DNA of 64,000 bases from Methylomicrobium lacus LW14. GTDB lineage: Bacteria > Pseudomonadota > Gammaproteobacteria > Methylococcales > Methylomonadaceae. Within the stretch, counting starts at the first letter, position 1. Each line of letters opens with the position of its first letter. Made by a program: the position numbers and the translations under genes. The notes below the pieces were generated by a model. That model did not search any database. It was not told the DNA's origin and was given only the letters and a program-made list of their open reading frames with translations. Positions 16,244-24,993 of this stretch are shown piece by piece. The DNA lies in assembly GCF_000527095.1 (NCBI RefSeq), contig NZ_AZUN01000001.1:3733501-3797500 (forward strand), written 5' to 3'.

Positions 16244-16525
16244 ATGCCAAAATACATCATCGAACGCGACATTCCGAACGCCGGCGCCTTAACGGTCGAG
16301 CAACTGCAAGGCATCTCGCAAAAGTCGTGCAGCGTGCTGCAGGCGATGGGGCCAAAAATCCAGTGGCTGCAAAGCTATGTAACCGGCGACAAGGTCTATT
16401 GCGTGTATATCGCACCCGACGAGGCCAGCATCAAGGAACATGCCGAGAAAGGCGGCTTTCCGGCGAATCGGATTTCCGAGGTCAAGACGATCATCGATCC
16501 GACTACCGCCGAAAGCCATTCATAA
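16244..16525 (+). CDS. DUF4242 protein (SCO4226-like)
   Basis: 93 residues from ATG 16244, with a GAGGAGAA site 7 bases upstream. The sequence (IIERDIPNAGALT, IQWLQSYVTGDKVYCVYIAPDE) matches DUF4242, small ferredoxin-fold proteins. The Streptomyces member SCO4226 is known to bind nickel. It is cytoplasmic and lies between the TetR gene and mtoX, 21 bases before mtoX, so it is probably co-transcribed. A role in metal handling for, or regulation of, the copper-dependent oxidase is possible but unproven. Confidence 0.8.
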   Translation: MPKYIIERDIPNAGALTVEQLQGISQKSCSVLQAMGPKIQWLQSYVTGDKVYCVYIAPDEASIKEHAEKGGFPANRISEVKTIIDPTTAESHS

Positions 16526-16546
16526 TAAATACAAAAGAGGCCAGTC

Positions 16547-17923
16547 ATGAAAAAGCATAAACACCCGCTGCGCGCCCTGGTTCGGGCTTGCGCCTTTGCG
16601 GCATCCACCCTTGCCCTGGCGGGTCTTGGCAGTCAAGGCGTCATTGCCGATGAAACCTGCCAGTCGCCGTACATGGCCAAGATCGTCGGCCAGGAAGATT
16701 TCATCTATGTCTGGACATTGGGCGCGGAAGGCGTCGGCGACGAACAGGACAAATTGGTCACGGTCGATGTGAATCCGAAATCGCCGAATTACGGCAAGGT
16801 CGTCAGCACGCTGTCGGTCGGCGGCCGCAACGAGGCGCATCACTCCGGCTTTACCGATGACCGCCAGTTTTTATGGGCCGCATCGCTCGACACCAGCAAG
16901 ATGTTCATCTTTGACGTGCACACGGACCCTGCCAAGCCGAAGCTGGTCAAGACGATCACCGATTTCGTCGCCAAGAGCGGCGGCGTGGTCGGCCCCCATA
17001 CCACCTATGCGCTGCCGGGCCGGATGATCATTACCGGCCTGTCGAACAACAAGGACCACGGCGGCCGCACCGGCATCGTCGAGTACACCAATGACGGCGA
17101 TTACGTCACCACGCACTGGACGCCGACCGACAGCGATCTTCAAGCCGCGGTCAAGACCGGCAAATACGCGGACGGCTACGGCTACGACCTGCGCGTGCTG
17201 CCGCGGCGCAACCTGATGCTGACCTCGTCGTTTACCGGCTGGTCGAATTACATGATGGATTTCGGCAAGATGCTGAACGATCCGGAAGCGATGAAACGCT
17301 TCGGCAATACGGTCGTGCAGTGGAACCTGCACAGCAAGCAGCCGAAGAAAATCTTCGACGTGCCGGGCGCGCCGCTCGAAATCCGCTGCGCCTGGGGCGA
17401 GAATCACAACTACTGCTTTACCAGCACCGCGCTGACCTCCAAAATCTGGCTGATCTTCGAGGACGACAAGGGCGAATGGCAGGCGAAGGAAGTCGCCGAT
17501 GTCGGCGATCCGGCCAAGGTGCCGCTGCCGGTCGACATCTCGATTTCGAGCGACGACAAGACGCTCTGGGTCAACACCTTCATGGACGGCAAGACGCGCG
17601 CGTTCGACATCAGCGATCCGTTCAAGCCGAAACAGGTTTTCGAGCAAAAGATCGGCGCGCAGGTGAACATGGTGTCGTCGAGCTGGGACGGCAAGCGCGT
17701 GTACTTTACCTCATCGCTCTTGGCGAACTGGGACAAGAAAGGCGCGGACAACGAGCAGTTTTTGAAAGGCTATACCTGGGACGGCAAGCAGTTGACGGAG
17801 AAATTCGCGATCGATTTTACCAAGGAAAAGCTTGGGCGGGCGCATCAGATGGTGTTCAATGCTTATTCCTTGTATAGCGCGAATAAGCCGGATGTCGTTG
17901 AAAAATTGTTGGCGAAAAAGTAG
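16547..17923 (+). CDS. mtoX: Periplasmic methanethiol oxidase (SBP56 family)
   Basis: 458 residues with a signal peptide (about 1-34, ending near VIADE). The mature protein is a full-length SBP56 beta-propeller. Conserved pieces include CQSPYM at the mature start, RNEAHHSGF, VGPHTTYALPGRMIITGLSN, EIRCAWG and AHQMVFN. SBP56 proteins of methylotrophs oxidise methanethiol to formaldehyde, H2S and H2O2 with copper, using the conserved His residues; export to the periplasm fits that group. It is preceded by DUF4242 and TetR genes. Sulfide it makes could end as sulfite, handled by the SorAB-like pair at 21286-22800. Confidence 0.92.
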   Translation: MKKHKHPLRALVRACAFAASTLALAGLGSQGVIADETCQSPYMAKIVGQEDFIYVWTLGAEGVGDEQDKLVTVDVNPKSPNYGKVVSTLSVGGRNEAHHSGFTDDRQFLWAASLDTSKMFIFDVHTDPAKPKLVKTITDFVAKSGGVVGPHTTYALPGRMIITGLSNNKDHGGRTGIVEYTNDGDYVTTHWTPTDSDLQAAVKTGKYADGYGYDLRVLPRRNLMLTSSFTGWSNYMMDFGKMLNDPEAMKRFGNTVVQWNLHSKQPKKIFDVPGAPLEIRCAWGENHNYCFTSTALTSKIWLIFEDDKGEWQAKEVADVGDPAKVPLPVDISISSDDKTLWVNTFMDGKTRAFDISDPFKPKQVFEQKIGAQVNMVSSSWDGKRVYFTSSLLANWDKKGADNEQFLKGYTWDGKQLTEKFAIDFTKEKLGRAHQMVFNAYSLYSANKPDVVEKLLAKK

Positions 17924-17970
17924 TTTCGGGTTCCGATGCGCCGCGTGAGAATCTAGCCAACCCGCGCTGC

Positions 17971-18026
17971 GGGACGTGACGCGGCGCGTCCGAACGGCAT
18001 TTCCACGGAGACCGCGGAAACGGGAA
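17971..18026 (+). repeat. Dispersed REP-like repeat, copy A
   Basis: A ~56-base segment beginning GGGACGTGACGC and containing aacggcat and ccacggag matches the segment at 22896-22951 with roughly ten differences. It holds short self-complementary parts and lies in a gap between genes, as REP/MITE-type repeats do. Confidence 0.65.
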
Positions 18027-18082
18027 GACGGGAAAAATGCTAAAATTGGCTTCCGATAAATCTTTATTAATTTAGGACACAC

Positions 18083-18358
18083 ATGCCGCAAATCACGATT
18101 GAACATAACCCGAGCGAAGAACGCCTGCAAGAACTGGGCGTTGCGGATTGGGCGATTTGGGAAAAAGAAGTCTCCCAGTTCCCGATCGACTTCGACGAGA
18201 CCGAAACCGCGTATATTCTGGAAGGCGAAATTCTGGTCACGCCGGAAGGCGGCGAGCCGGTGCGCATCCTGCCGGGCGACCTGGTGGTTTTCCCGGAAGG
18301 CCTGAACAGCCATTGGGAAGTCGTCAAGCCATTGCGCAAGCATTACAGCTACGATTAA
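18083..18358 (+). CDS. Single-domain cupin protein (DUF861/EutQ-like)
   Basis: 91 residues. One cupin barrel: ETAYILEGEILVTPEGGEP, then ILPGDLVVFPEGLNSHWEV. Of the usual metal ligands, a Glu/His pattern is only partly present (His in SHWEV, Glu in LEGE), so metal binding is uncertain. It belongs to the (S)-ureidoglycine aminohydrolase-like/DUF861 cupins found widely as small single-domain proteins. It lies downstream of mtoX but beyond a repeat; a strong terminator follows. Confidence 0.8.
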   Translation: MPQITIEHNPSEERLQELGVADWAIWEKEVSQFPIDFDETETAYILEGEILVTPEGGEPVRILPGDLVVFPEGLNSHWEVVKPLRKHYSYD

Positions 18359-18369
18359 GCGGGTTGAAA

Positions 18370-18395
18370 AAGGCATCTTCGGATGCCTTTTTTTT
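18370..18395 (+). terminator. Intrinsic terminator after the cupin gene
   Basis: GGCATC, loop TTCG, GATGCC, then an unbroken run of T (18388-18395). The UUCG tetraloop makes this a textbook terminator, starting 14 bases after the cupin stop. Confidence 0.95.
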
Positions 18396-18840
18396 CGACT
18401 TACGGTTAACGGTTTCCCGTCTCCCCGCGGCGTGTGAGAGTCCGTGGGAACAAGAAAAAACAGTCTCTTCCAAGAAATCACCCCTTCCATTTCCGACAGA
18501 AAGTTTTCCCGGTAATTTGGCTCCATAGGCCAATGCTGCAAAGCTGACTTGTTTCATCCGAATCATCCCTCAATTTGAATGCGGCAAACCTGCCTCACGA
18601 ATTTTATTCAGAGTCTCCTTAGGTATTACTACCAATGTTAGCGTTAAGCAAATAATAAGAAAATGAGCTTACCCAATGATCTGAGGCGGTTGCTTATTGG
18701 TATGCCATGGCAGTTCTCAAACAGTTAACGAATCAATAAGCGTTATTTGCCAAATAACAATGATCAAAAAATGAAAAAAAGTAGTAAATCTAGCCAGGCA
18801 AATATGGCTACAAGCTAACCCTAGCAATGCGTGTGGCATC
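18396..18840. other. Intergenic region, no gene seen
   Basis: About 445 bases. The first part (18400-18470) resembles a degenerate piece of the dispersed repeat family (gtccgtgggaacaag). The rest becomes AT-rich towards 18700-18800 and probably holds the promoter of the protease gene. I see no convincing coding frame or RNA gene. Confidence 0.5.
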
Positions 18841-21228
18841 ATGAATAATATAGTAAAGAGCTTGCTGCTTATAATTTTAGCGGTCACAACCTTTCAAGCC
18901 CAGGCCGCAGGAGGCAGTCTTGGATTGACTGAGTTAGCGGGATTGCAGAACTCGCTGTCCGGCAAATTGCCCTCGAAACAAGTCTTAGCTAAGATCGGGG
19001 GAGACCTTTGGGTCTTGCACTCCGAATATCAGGCTTATCTCCAGCAGGCAAGTGTTAAGGGGGCTTCCGCCAAGGCCTTTAAATCGCGCAACCCATTGGT
19101 GCGGACCGCTGCAGGATCATTGTTTATCCACGCCGCCGCATCGGGTGATCCCGAGGCGCTCGCCTCCGATCTGCACAACCTTGGCGTACAAAAGGTCACG
19201 GTGTTCGGGCACATGTTTTCGGGTCTCCTACCGATTTCGGCTATTCCGGCTCTGAAAGAGCTTTCCTCCCTACAGTTCGCTCGCCCAGCCTATGCCCTTA
19301 CGAATGCCGGCGCCGTGACCAGCCAGGGGGACGCTGCGATGCGGACTAATCTCGCCCGTTCAGCGTTCGATGTTGACGGCACCGGCGTCACCGTGGGTGT
19401 CTTGTCTGACAGCTATAACTGTCTCGGCGGCGCTTCGGCGGGTGTTGCGAGCGGAGAACTGCCTGCAAACGTCGTAGTATTGAGTGACTTGACCGACAGC
19501 AACGGGAGCAACCTGTGCGTAACCGCAGACAGGGACGGTACTGATGAAGGGCGCGCCTTGATGGAGGTGATCCATGATGTCGCGCCGGGCGCCGGCTTGT
19601 TTTTTCATACCGCCTTCGGCCCCGAAAGTCAGCCGGGTTTTGCCAAAGGCATTATTGCCTTAGCCAACGCGGGGGCGAAAGTGATCACTGACGATATCGT
19701 CTACTTAGATGAGCCGTTCTACCAGGACGGTATCGTCGCGCAGGCGGTCGATGTCGTCAAAGCAATGGGCGTGGCCTATTTCAGTGCCGCCTTTAATGCG
19801 GATCGCAATGCGTACGAGTCGGAATTCCGTCCCAGTGGAAAGTTTTTCGATGGCTCGGAGATGCACGATTTTAATCCGGGTAGCGGTGTCAATACCTGTC
19901 AGAAGATCACCATTCCGTCAGGCGCGGAGTTGATCTTGGACTTTCAATGGGACCAGCCATTCTTTTCGGTCAGCGGAGCACCAGGCTCGGCAAGCGATAT
20001 GGACATCATTGTGACGTATCCAGCCTGCAAATCTCCTCTTTTTTGGAGCAATGACGACAACTTGCATGGAGATCCTATCGAAGCGTTAGGCATCATCAAT
20101 AGCGGGCCAAAAGCCACTGTCGGTATATGGCTAACGCATTTGTCCGGGCCTAAACCGGGGAAAATGAAGATGGTTAATTTTGGAATAGGCTCCAAATTCG
20201 CTCAATTCAAAACCAATAGTGCTACCATCTTCGGACACAGCAACTCACGGGGAGGGCTCAGCGTCGGCGCTGTAGACTACCGGAAAACCCCAACGTTCGG
20301 AGTAAAAAAACCGCTGATCGAGCGCTATTCTTCGGCCGGAGGCACCCCCATTCTTTTTGACACGGCTGGAAGTCGTCTTGTTGAACCGGAGATTCGCGAC
20401 CAACCCGCTGTCGCGGCGCCGGATGGAGTCGATACCTCTTTTTTCGGAGTTGATACGAAGGACGAAGGCAGCGCCCCTAACTTCTTCGGCACCTCTGCCT
20501 CAACTGCGCATGCCACCGGCGTTGCCGCGCTGCTGAAGGCTCTGGATCCGACCTTAACGCCCGACGAAACCTACGCATGGATGAAAGCCGGTGCGCTCGA
20601 CATGAATGATCCGGGCACTCGCGGCTTTGACACCGGCTTTGATTACGTCACCGGTTTTGGGTTGATTCAAGCTGTCGCCGACCTTGCCGTGGTCAAAATC
20701 TCCGCGCCTGCAACGGTAAAGGGGACTGGCGCCGTCACCAAAACGGTCAATGTGACAATCCAGAGCCGTAGCCCTTACAATGAAATCATCACGACTCCGG
20801 ATTTAGGCGATGGTATAGCCACCGGCCTGGTGCGTCTGAATGTGAATGGAGTGGATGACGACGGAGAGAATTGTGCAGCGGCTGCGATAGTCTTGGATGC
20901 GGCCCGCACGCTCAAAAAAGGCGCCATCATTCTGAAACCGAAACAGAACTTCACAGTCGTATACAACGTAACCTACCATTGCCCGGGAGTGCTAGCCATT
21001 AAAAACGACGCCACTCCTCAGGATTACAGTCATTTTGCCAGCGTTTACCATGAAGTTCTCGACGAAATCCCGGATGCCCATCCAGACGATGATAGCTGCC
21101 CAAGGAGCATAGCGCCACCCTTTGAGGTCGACTTATATCCGGATGGAAAGATTAAGGACAGGGGTTGCGGAGCCAAAAAAGCGGATAAAACCTTTGGCAA
21201 TCCTGTTGTGACTGATATTAAGCTGTAA
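18841..21228 (+). CDS. Secreted subtilase/sedolisin-like serine protease
   Basis: 795 residues with a signal peptide (about 1-22). The catalytic domain shows Asp in VTVGVLSDSYN near 180, Ser in NFFGTSASTAHATGVAALL near 560, and between them DEGRALMEVIHDVAPGA near 235. In this subgroup the subtilisin His motif is replaced by this Asp-Glu-Gly-Arg motif, as in S53-like (sedolisin) peptidases, which use Glu/Asp/Ser. An N-terminal region of ~150 residues may be a propeptide. A C-terminal ~180 residues may be a beta-sandwich. Substrate unknown. The gene stands alone, 57 bases before the sulfite oxidase gene. Confidence 0.82.
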   Translation: MNNIVKSLLLIILAVTTFQAQAAGGSLGLTELAGLQNSLSGKLPSKQVLAKIGGDLWVLHSEYQAYLQQASVKGASAKAFKSRNPLVRTAAGSLFIHAAASGDPEALASDLHNLGVQKVTVFGHMFSGLLPISAIPALKELSSLQFARPAYALTNAGAVTSQGDAAMRTNLARSAFDVDGTGVTVGVLSDSYNCLGGASAGVASGELPANVVVLSDLTDSNGSNLCVTADRDGTDEGRALMEVIHDVAPGAGLFFHTAFGPESQPGFAKGIIALANAGAKVITDDIVYLDEPFYQDGIVAQAVDVVKAMGVAYFSAAFNADRNAYESEFRPSGKFFDGSEMHDFNPGSGVNTCQKITIPSGAELILDFQWDQPFFSVSGAPGSASDMDIIVTYPACKSPLFWSNDDNLHGDPIEALGIINSGPKATVGIWLTHLSGPKPGKMKMVNFGIGSKFAQFKTNSATIFGHSNSRGGLSVGAVDYRKTPTFGVKKPLIERYSSAGGTPILFDTAGSRLVEPEIRDQPAVAAPDGVDTSFFGVDTKDEGSAPNFFGTSASTAHATGVAALLKALDPTLTPDETYAWMKAGALDMNDPGTRGFDTGFDYVTGFGLIQAVADLAVVKISAPATVKGTGAVTKTVNVTIQSRSPYNEIITTPDLGDGIATGLVRLNVNGVDDDGENCAAAAIVLDAARTLKKGAIILKPKQNFTVVYNVTYHCPGVLAIKNDATPQDYSHFASVYHEVLDEIPDAHPDDDSCPRSIAPPFEVDLYPDGKIKDRGCGAKKADKTFGNPVVTDIKL

Positions 21229-21285
21229 GAACCGCATAGCGGCAAGGCAACTGGCATTTCAAGCCGGGCCAATAAGGGGAATGTT

Positions 21286-22506
21286 ATGATCACTAGACGA
21301 GACTTTCTCAAACGCATTGCGGGTGGAGTTACCGCCTGCGCCGGCGGCGCTTTAATTCCACGCATCGCTCTATCCGGCACCGCCTCGCAAGGCTTGCCCG
21401 AATTGCCGGCGGAGGTTATGGAGGCCTTGCCCGGCAAGCAGGCGCTGATCAAAAGATCCTTTCGGCCGCCAAATTTCGAAACGCCGGTTACTTACTTCAA
21501 CACGCCGTTCACTCCGAATGACGCCTTCTTCGTCCGCTACCATCTGGCCAATATCCCGAATGTGAATGTGCAGGATTGGAAGCTGCGGATCGGCGGTGAA
21601 TCTGTCGAAAAACCGCTCGAATTTACGATTGAGGAACTCAAAAGCCGATTTGAATCGGTCGAAATCGCCGCCGTTTGTCAATGCGCCGGAAATCGCCGCG
21701 GCATGGTTCGGCCCCATGTTCACGGCATTCAGTGGGGGTATGGCGCAATGGGCAATGCACGCTGGAAAGGCGTCAGGCTCAAGGAGGTTCTGAACCAGGC
21801 CGGGCTCAAAAAAGACACCGTGGAGGTCGTCTTCGATGCGGCGGATTCGGGAATGATCGCCCAGACGCCGGATTTCGCCAAAAGCCTGCCGATAGCGAAA
21901 GCGCTTGATGAAAACACCCTGATTGCGTTCGAGATGAACGGAGAACCCTTGCCTCATTGGAATGGTTTCCCGGTCCGCCTGGTCGTGCCGGGGTGGACGG
22001 CGACTTACTGGGTCAAGCATCTGACTTCGATCGACGCGATCGCCAAACCCTTCGAAGGCTATTGGATAAAAACCGCCTATCGCCTGCCGAAGGAAGCGTT
22101 TCCGATGCAGGAAAGATTCCTGTCGCAGGAAAATCAGATGAATACGCCGATAACCGAAATGATGGTCAATTCATTGATCACGAATATCGAGAGCGGACAA
22201 CGCTTCAGACTGAGTCAATCGATTGATCTAAAAGGGATCGCCTGGGATGGCGGCTATGGGATTCAGCAGGTTGAGGTATCCATCGACGAAGGAAAGTCGT
22301 GGCGGGAGGCCGTGATCGGGGATGACTACGGCCGCTTTTCCTGGAGACAATGGCATTTCCGCTTCAAGCCGCACAAAAAAGGAAGCTATCGCCTGATGGT
22401 CAAGGCGACGAACCGTAGCGGTGTGACGCAGACCCTTCAGCTGATTCCAAATCCTGCGGGTTATCACCATAATCTGGTGCAGACAATCGATCTGCAAGTC
22501 ATTTGA
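21286..22506 (+). CDS. sorA: Sulfite oxidase-type molybdoenzyme (SorA-like)
   Basis: 406 residues. A twin-arginine signal (TRRDFLKRIAGG) followed by a hydrophobic stretch sends the folded molybdoprotein to the periplasm. The molybdopterin domain has the Mo-binding Cys in VCQCAGNRRGMV and HGIQWGYGAMGNARW. The C-terminal ~120 residues, with WDGGYGIQQVEVSIDEGKSW, form the Ig-like dimerisation domain of the family. It would oxidise sulfite to sulfate and pass electrons to the cytochrome c encoded 12 bases downstream, as in SorAB. It fits with sulfide released by methanethiol oxidase upstream. Substrate is by family only. Confidence 0.85.
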   Translation: MITRRDFLKRIAGGVTACAGGALIPRIALSGTASQGLPELPAEVMEALPGKQALIKRSFRPPNFETPVTYFNTPFTPNDAFFVRYHLANIPNVNVQDWKLRIGGESVEKPLEFTIEELKSRFESVEIAAVCQCAGNRRGMVRPHVHGIQWGYGAMGNARWKGVRLKEVLNQAGLKKDTVEVVFDAADSGMIAQTPDFAKSLPIAKALDENTLIAFEMNGEPLPHWNGFPVRLVVPGWTATYWVKHLTSIDAIAKPFEGYWIKTAYRLPKEAFPMQERFLSQENQMNTPITEMMVNSLITNIESGQRFRLSQSIDLKGIAWDGGYGIQQVEVSIDEGKSWREAVIGDDYGRFSWRQWHFRFKPHKKGSYRLMVKATNRSGVTQTLQLIPNPAGYHHNLVQTIDLQVI

Positions 22507-22518
22507 CGGGAGGCGACC

Positions 22519-22800
22519 ATGAAAACAGGATTTCTGTTCGTAAACCTCTTATTGATAGCATCAGCCGCGCTTGCCGATGAAAGCCGCATTCAATTGAAAG
22601 AGGGGCAGGGAAAAACGCTGGTAGTGGCCAATTGCATGATGTGCCACAGTCTCGATTATATCCAGATGAATGGGGGCTTACTGGATAAGTCAGGATGGCA
22701 AAAGGTTGTCGATAAAATGATCAAGGTCATGGGCGCCCCGATCAAACCGGAAGACGTAGATCCGATCGTGGCTTATTTGGCGAAGAATTATGGAAAATGA
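22519..22800 (+). CDS. sorB: Small periplasmic cytochrome c (SorB-like)
   Basis: 93 residues: signal peptide (about 1-19, ending ALA), one haem site CMMCH and a later Met (KVMGAPIKPED) that could be the second axial ligand. It is a single-haem class I-type cytochrome of SorB size. Encoded 12 bases after the molybdoenzyme with a GGGAGG site, it is the expected electron acceptor. Confidence 0.87.
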   Translation: MKTGFLFVNLLLIASAALADESRIQLKEGQGKTLVVANCMMCHSLDYIQMNGGLLDKSGWQKVVDKMIKVMGAPIKPEDVDPIVAYLAKNYGK

Positions 22801-22895
22801 TCGGGAATGGGGCATAGGCCGCAACAATGTGTTCATCGGACTTTTAATAGGGGCTTGAAGTTCACAAAAGACCGAAAGGATGGGCTTGGCTCGGC

Positions 22896-22998
22896 GGGAC
22901 GTGACGCTGCGCGTCTTAACGGCATTCCCACGGAGCCCTCGGGAACGAGAAAATGTTTCGTTCAACGGGCAATATCGGAAAATTAAAGGCAAGCTGTG
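22896..22998 (+). repeat. Dispersed repeat, copy B plus a 47-bp unit
   Basis: 22896-22951 matches copy A at 17971-18026. Next to it, 22952-22998 (starting AATGTTTCGTTCAACGG) matches 24332-24378 at 45 of 47 positions. The tract is non-coding and follows sorB. Confidence 0.8.
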
Positions 22999-23037
22999 AG
23001 CGTGCCGCAGTCGTAGTTAGTCGTTAAGAGGAAAGTT

Positions 23038-23355
23038 ATGGAGTCCGAAGCAGAAGTCGATAATCGCCGAGACATGCGAGTTGCCCGTGTCTTGGCATCG
23101 CTTATCAGTGTTGTACTGATTGGGCTTGGGCTCTGGTCCATCCTCAGCGGAACCTACTCGGGGCACACATCCAAGCTGGGTGGAGCCGATATATTTCTCG
23201 AAGGTCGTCCGGCAGTTTTGGGCGGATGCATGTATATCGCCCTTGGGCTGTTTCCCTTGGCCTTCTGGTTCAAGCTGCAGCGGCATGCCGCTTGGTGGGC
23301 CAGCGCTTGCATGGTTGCGCTCTTGGGCTTCCTGCTGGCCATGCTTTACTCTTAA
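23038..23355 (+). CDS. Small integral membrane protein, unknown
   Basis: 105 residues with three membrane segments (about 19-37, 57-76, 82-103) and a polar, charged N-terminus. A GAGGAAAG site precedes the ATG. It is flanked by two pieces of one repeat family (22952-22998 before, 23395-23423 after), so it may be part of a repeat-bounded insertion. No family recognised. Confidence 0.6.
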   Translation: MESEAEVDNRRDMRVARVLASLISVVLIGLGLWSILSGTYSGHTSKLGGADIFLEGRPAVLGGCMYIALGLFPLAFWFKLQRHAAWWASACMVALLGFLLAMLYS

Positions 23356-23630
23356 TTCAGCGAGTAGCCATTTACAAGTCAGGCCGTTTTAACGAATTCC
23401 GGTGAACCATCTATCTCGTTTGCCAAGGTTATCGCCGTAATTTGGCATCGTAAAGGGGCGCGATGCGCCCCCTACCTGGCTTGGAGCGGCGCCGAAAACC
23501 ACAGGTCAACACCGCCGCGAATGGAAAATTAACAATTTACCTTACAAGAACTGCCGCTCTTGCTAAGATGTGTATAACGATTCTGAGCCGTACGCGGGCT
23601 GGAGAAAATGAAATTTTGCCGGAAGACTAA
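23356..23630. repeat. Repeat-rich intergenic segment
   Basis: 23395-23423 (AATTCCGGTG... to ...CTCGTTTGC) matches 24291-24319 with three differences. At 23455-23471 GGGGCGC-GAT-GCGCCCC is a short strong hairpin of the kind found in REP-like elements. No gene is seen. Confidence 0.7.
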
Positions 23631-24083
23631 TCATAGGTCGACTTCGATTGTGAGAATCAAGGGCTCGCTGTAATTGTTGAAATTCGTCAGAATAAAATCG
23701 TCAACTATGGCGCAGAAATAAATAATAACCTGGTCACCAATTTCGTCTGTAGCCGAGGCGAATATATTGTAAAGTTCGCTCTGGATTTGCTCGGATTTCT
23801 TTGATGAATCAAAGTAATATTTGAATTTAATGTCACCCTTCATAAATAAGGTGAAATTTAAGCTGCATGAACAAACCTTCTTGAATCGGTTTTTTGCAAT
23901 CGCACTGAAATTTGATTCGATCTGAGAAATTATTCCGCGCTGCGAAGAGTGCAGCGAGTCCTTATTTGCAAGACTCCCTGCGGTTGCAAAAACTTTTAAA
24001 GCTATCAAACTACCTTCCGTCCATGCCCCCCGGTTCTGCCTGAATCCGCCTGAGCCTGTCGCCTTCATTTCAAATCCAATCAT
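23631..24083 (-). CDS. Unknown protein in repeat-rich region
   Basis: About 150 residues from ATG 24083, preceded by a GGGGGG-rich site (a longer frame starts at 24104). No signal peptide or membrane segment. It contains three Cys (KKVCSCSL, IYFCAI) and an acidic end. The base composition is AT-richer than the flanking chromosome, suggesting transfer. No family recognised. Confidence 0.5.
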   Translation of the reverse strand: MIGFEMKATGSGGFRQNRGAWTEGSLIALKVFATAGSLANKDSLHSSQRGIISQIESNFSAIAKNRFKKVCSCSLNFTLFMKGDIKFKYYFDSSKKSEQIQSELYNIFASATDEIGDQVIIYFCAIVDDFILTNFNNYSEPLILTIEVDL

Positions 24084-24104
24084 AGTAGCCCCCCTAATAT
24101 CCAA

Positions 24105-24388
24105 GTGATTTTGTGAGTAAATGCTTTCTAGCCAATTCTATCGTTGAAAGAGGATACGACGCGTCAGTGCTCCGCTCATGTGGCTATACCTAATTCGTAC
24201 ATTATAGCAACTCGGTTAATTTGACTTTAAATGGAAGTTTATTCGGCACACCTATCAACTTTATCCACCTCATTGATCAGCAGATTAACCAATTCCGGTG
24301 GGTCATCTATCTCGTTTGCTGCGGCGGTTTCAATGTTTCGTTCAACGGACAATATCGGAAAATTAAAGGCAAGCCGTGTGCGGCTCAG
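24105..24388. repeat. Intergenic segment with composite repeat
   Basis: 24291-24319 and 24332-24378 repeat, in this order and 12 bases apart, the two units found separately at 23395-23423 and 22952-22998. The segment ends 10 bases before the higA stop. Upstream of it (24105-24290) I see nothing recognisable. Confidence 0.8.
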
Positions 24389-24697
24389 CTATGCACAATG
24401 GTGTGATTGTTCCCGCCAGGGCCGGATCTTGGCGAGCGTATCGGCGAGTGCCTCTTCAGCGACTTCAGTGTCATGCTCGGCTTGGGCGCGCAGCCAATAA
24501 CCGCGGGATAGACCGAAGAAACGGCAAAGCCTAAGGTCGGTATCCGCTGTTATACGGCGCTTTCCGCTTACAATCTCGCCAATTCTTTGTGCAGGAACCC
24601 CAATTTCTTTAGCCAGACGATACTGCGAAATTTCCATTGGTTTCAGAAATTCTTCAAGAAGCAACTCACCGGGTGTAATGGGATCAAGGCGTGTCAT
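24389..24697 (-). CDS. higA: HigA-type antitoxin
   Basis: 102 residues. PITPGELLLEEFLKPMEISQ, then an XRE helix-turn-helix (YRLAKEIGVPAQRIGEIVSGKR) and RITADTDLRLCRFFG: this is the VapI/HigA antitoxin family almost motif for motif. It neutralises HigB and represses the operon. It starts 9 bases after higB, so the order is toxin first, as usual for HigBA. Confidence 0.93.
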   Translation of the reverse strand: MTRLDPITPGELLLEEFLKPMEISQYRLAKEIGVPAQRIGEIVSGKRRITADTDLRLCRFFGLSRGYWLRAQAEHDTEVAEEALADTLAKIRPWREQSHHCA

Positions 24698-24706
24698 GCG
24701 GGCCTC

Positions 24707-24985
24707 CTAATGATAATCAACAATTTCCACATCCGCCGCGCCGGCAGACGTCCAGCGAAAGCAGATGCGAAACTGGTCGTTTATTCTGATGCTATGCTGT
24801 CCTTTTCGGTCTCCTATTAACGATTCCAGATGATTTCCGGGTGGAACTCTTAAGTCCTCAATATTTTCGGCGATTTGCAATTGCCTAAGTTTACGCAAAG
24901 CAACTCTTTCAAAGTTTGCGAAGCGTAGAACTCGGCTGCCGTCTGCGAGAGCCTCCGTATCTTTGCATTTGAATGAAACGATCAT
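24707..24985 (-). CDS. higB: HigB-type mRNA interferase toxin
   Basis: 92 residues of the RelE/HigB (GraT-like) fold: MIVSFKCKDTEAL, RKLRQLQIAENIEDLRVPPGNHLE, SIRINDQFRICFRW and a C-terminal VEIVDYH with the catalytic-type His. The toxin cleaves ribosome-bound mRNA. It is the first gene of the module, with its own promoter upstream at 24994-25022. Full length, so probably active. Confidence 0.93.
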   Translation of the reverse strand: MIVSFKCKDTEALADGSRVLRFANFERVALRKLRQLQIAENIEDLRVPPGNHLESLIGDRKGQHSIRINDQFRICFRWTSAGAADVEIVDYH

Positions 24986-24993
24986 GTTGGGCG

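Noticed and set aside
16871..17647. 258-codon minus-strand frame
   Set aside because: Antisense to mtoX, Arg/Val-rich shadow typical of GC-rich genes.
17711..18541. 276-codon minus-strand frame
   Set aside because: Antisense to mtoX end and cupin, and its middle is the translated REP-like repeat.
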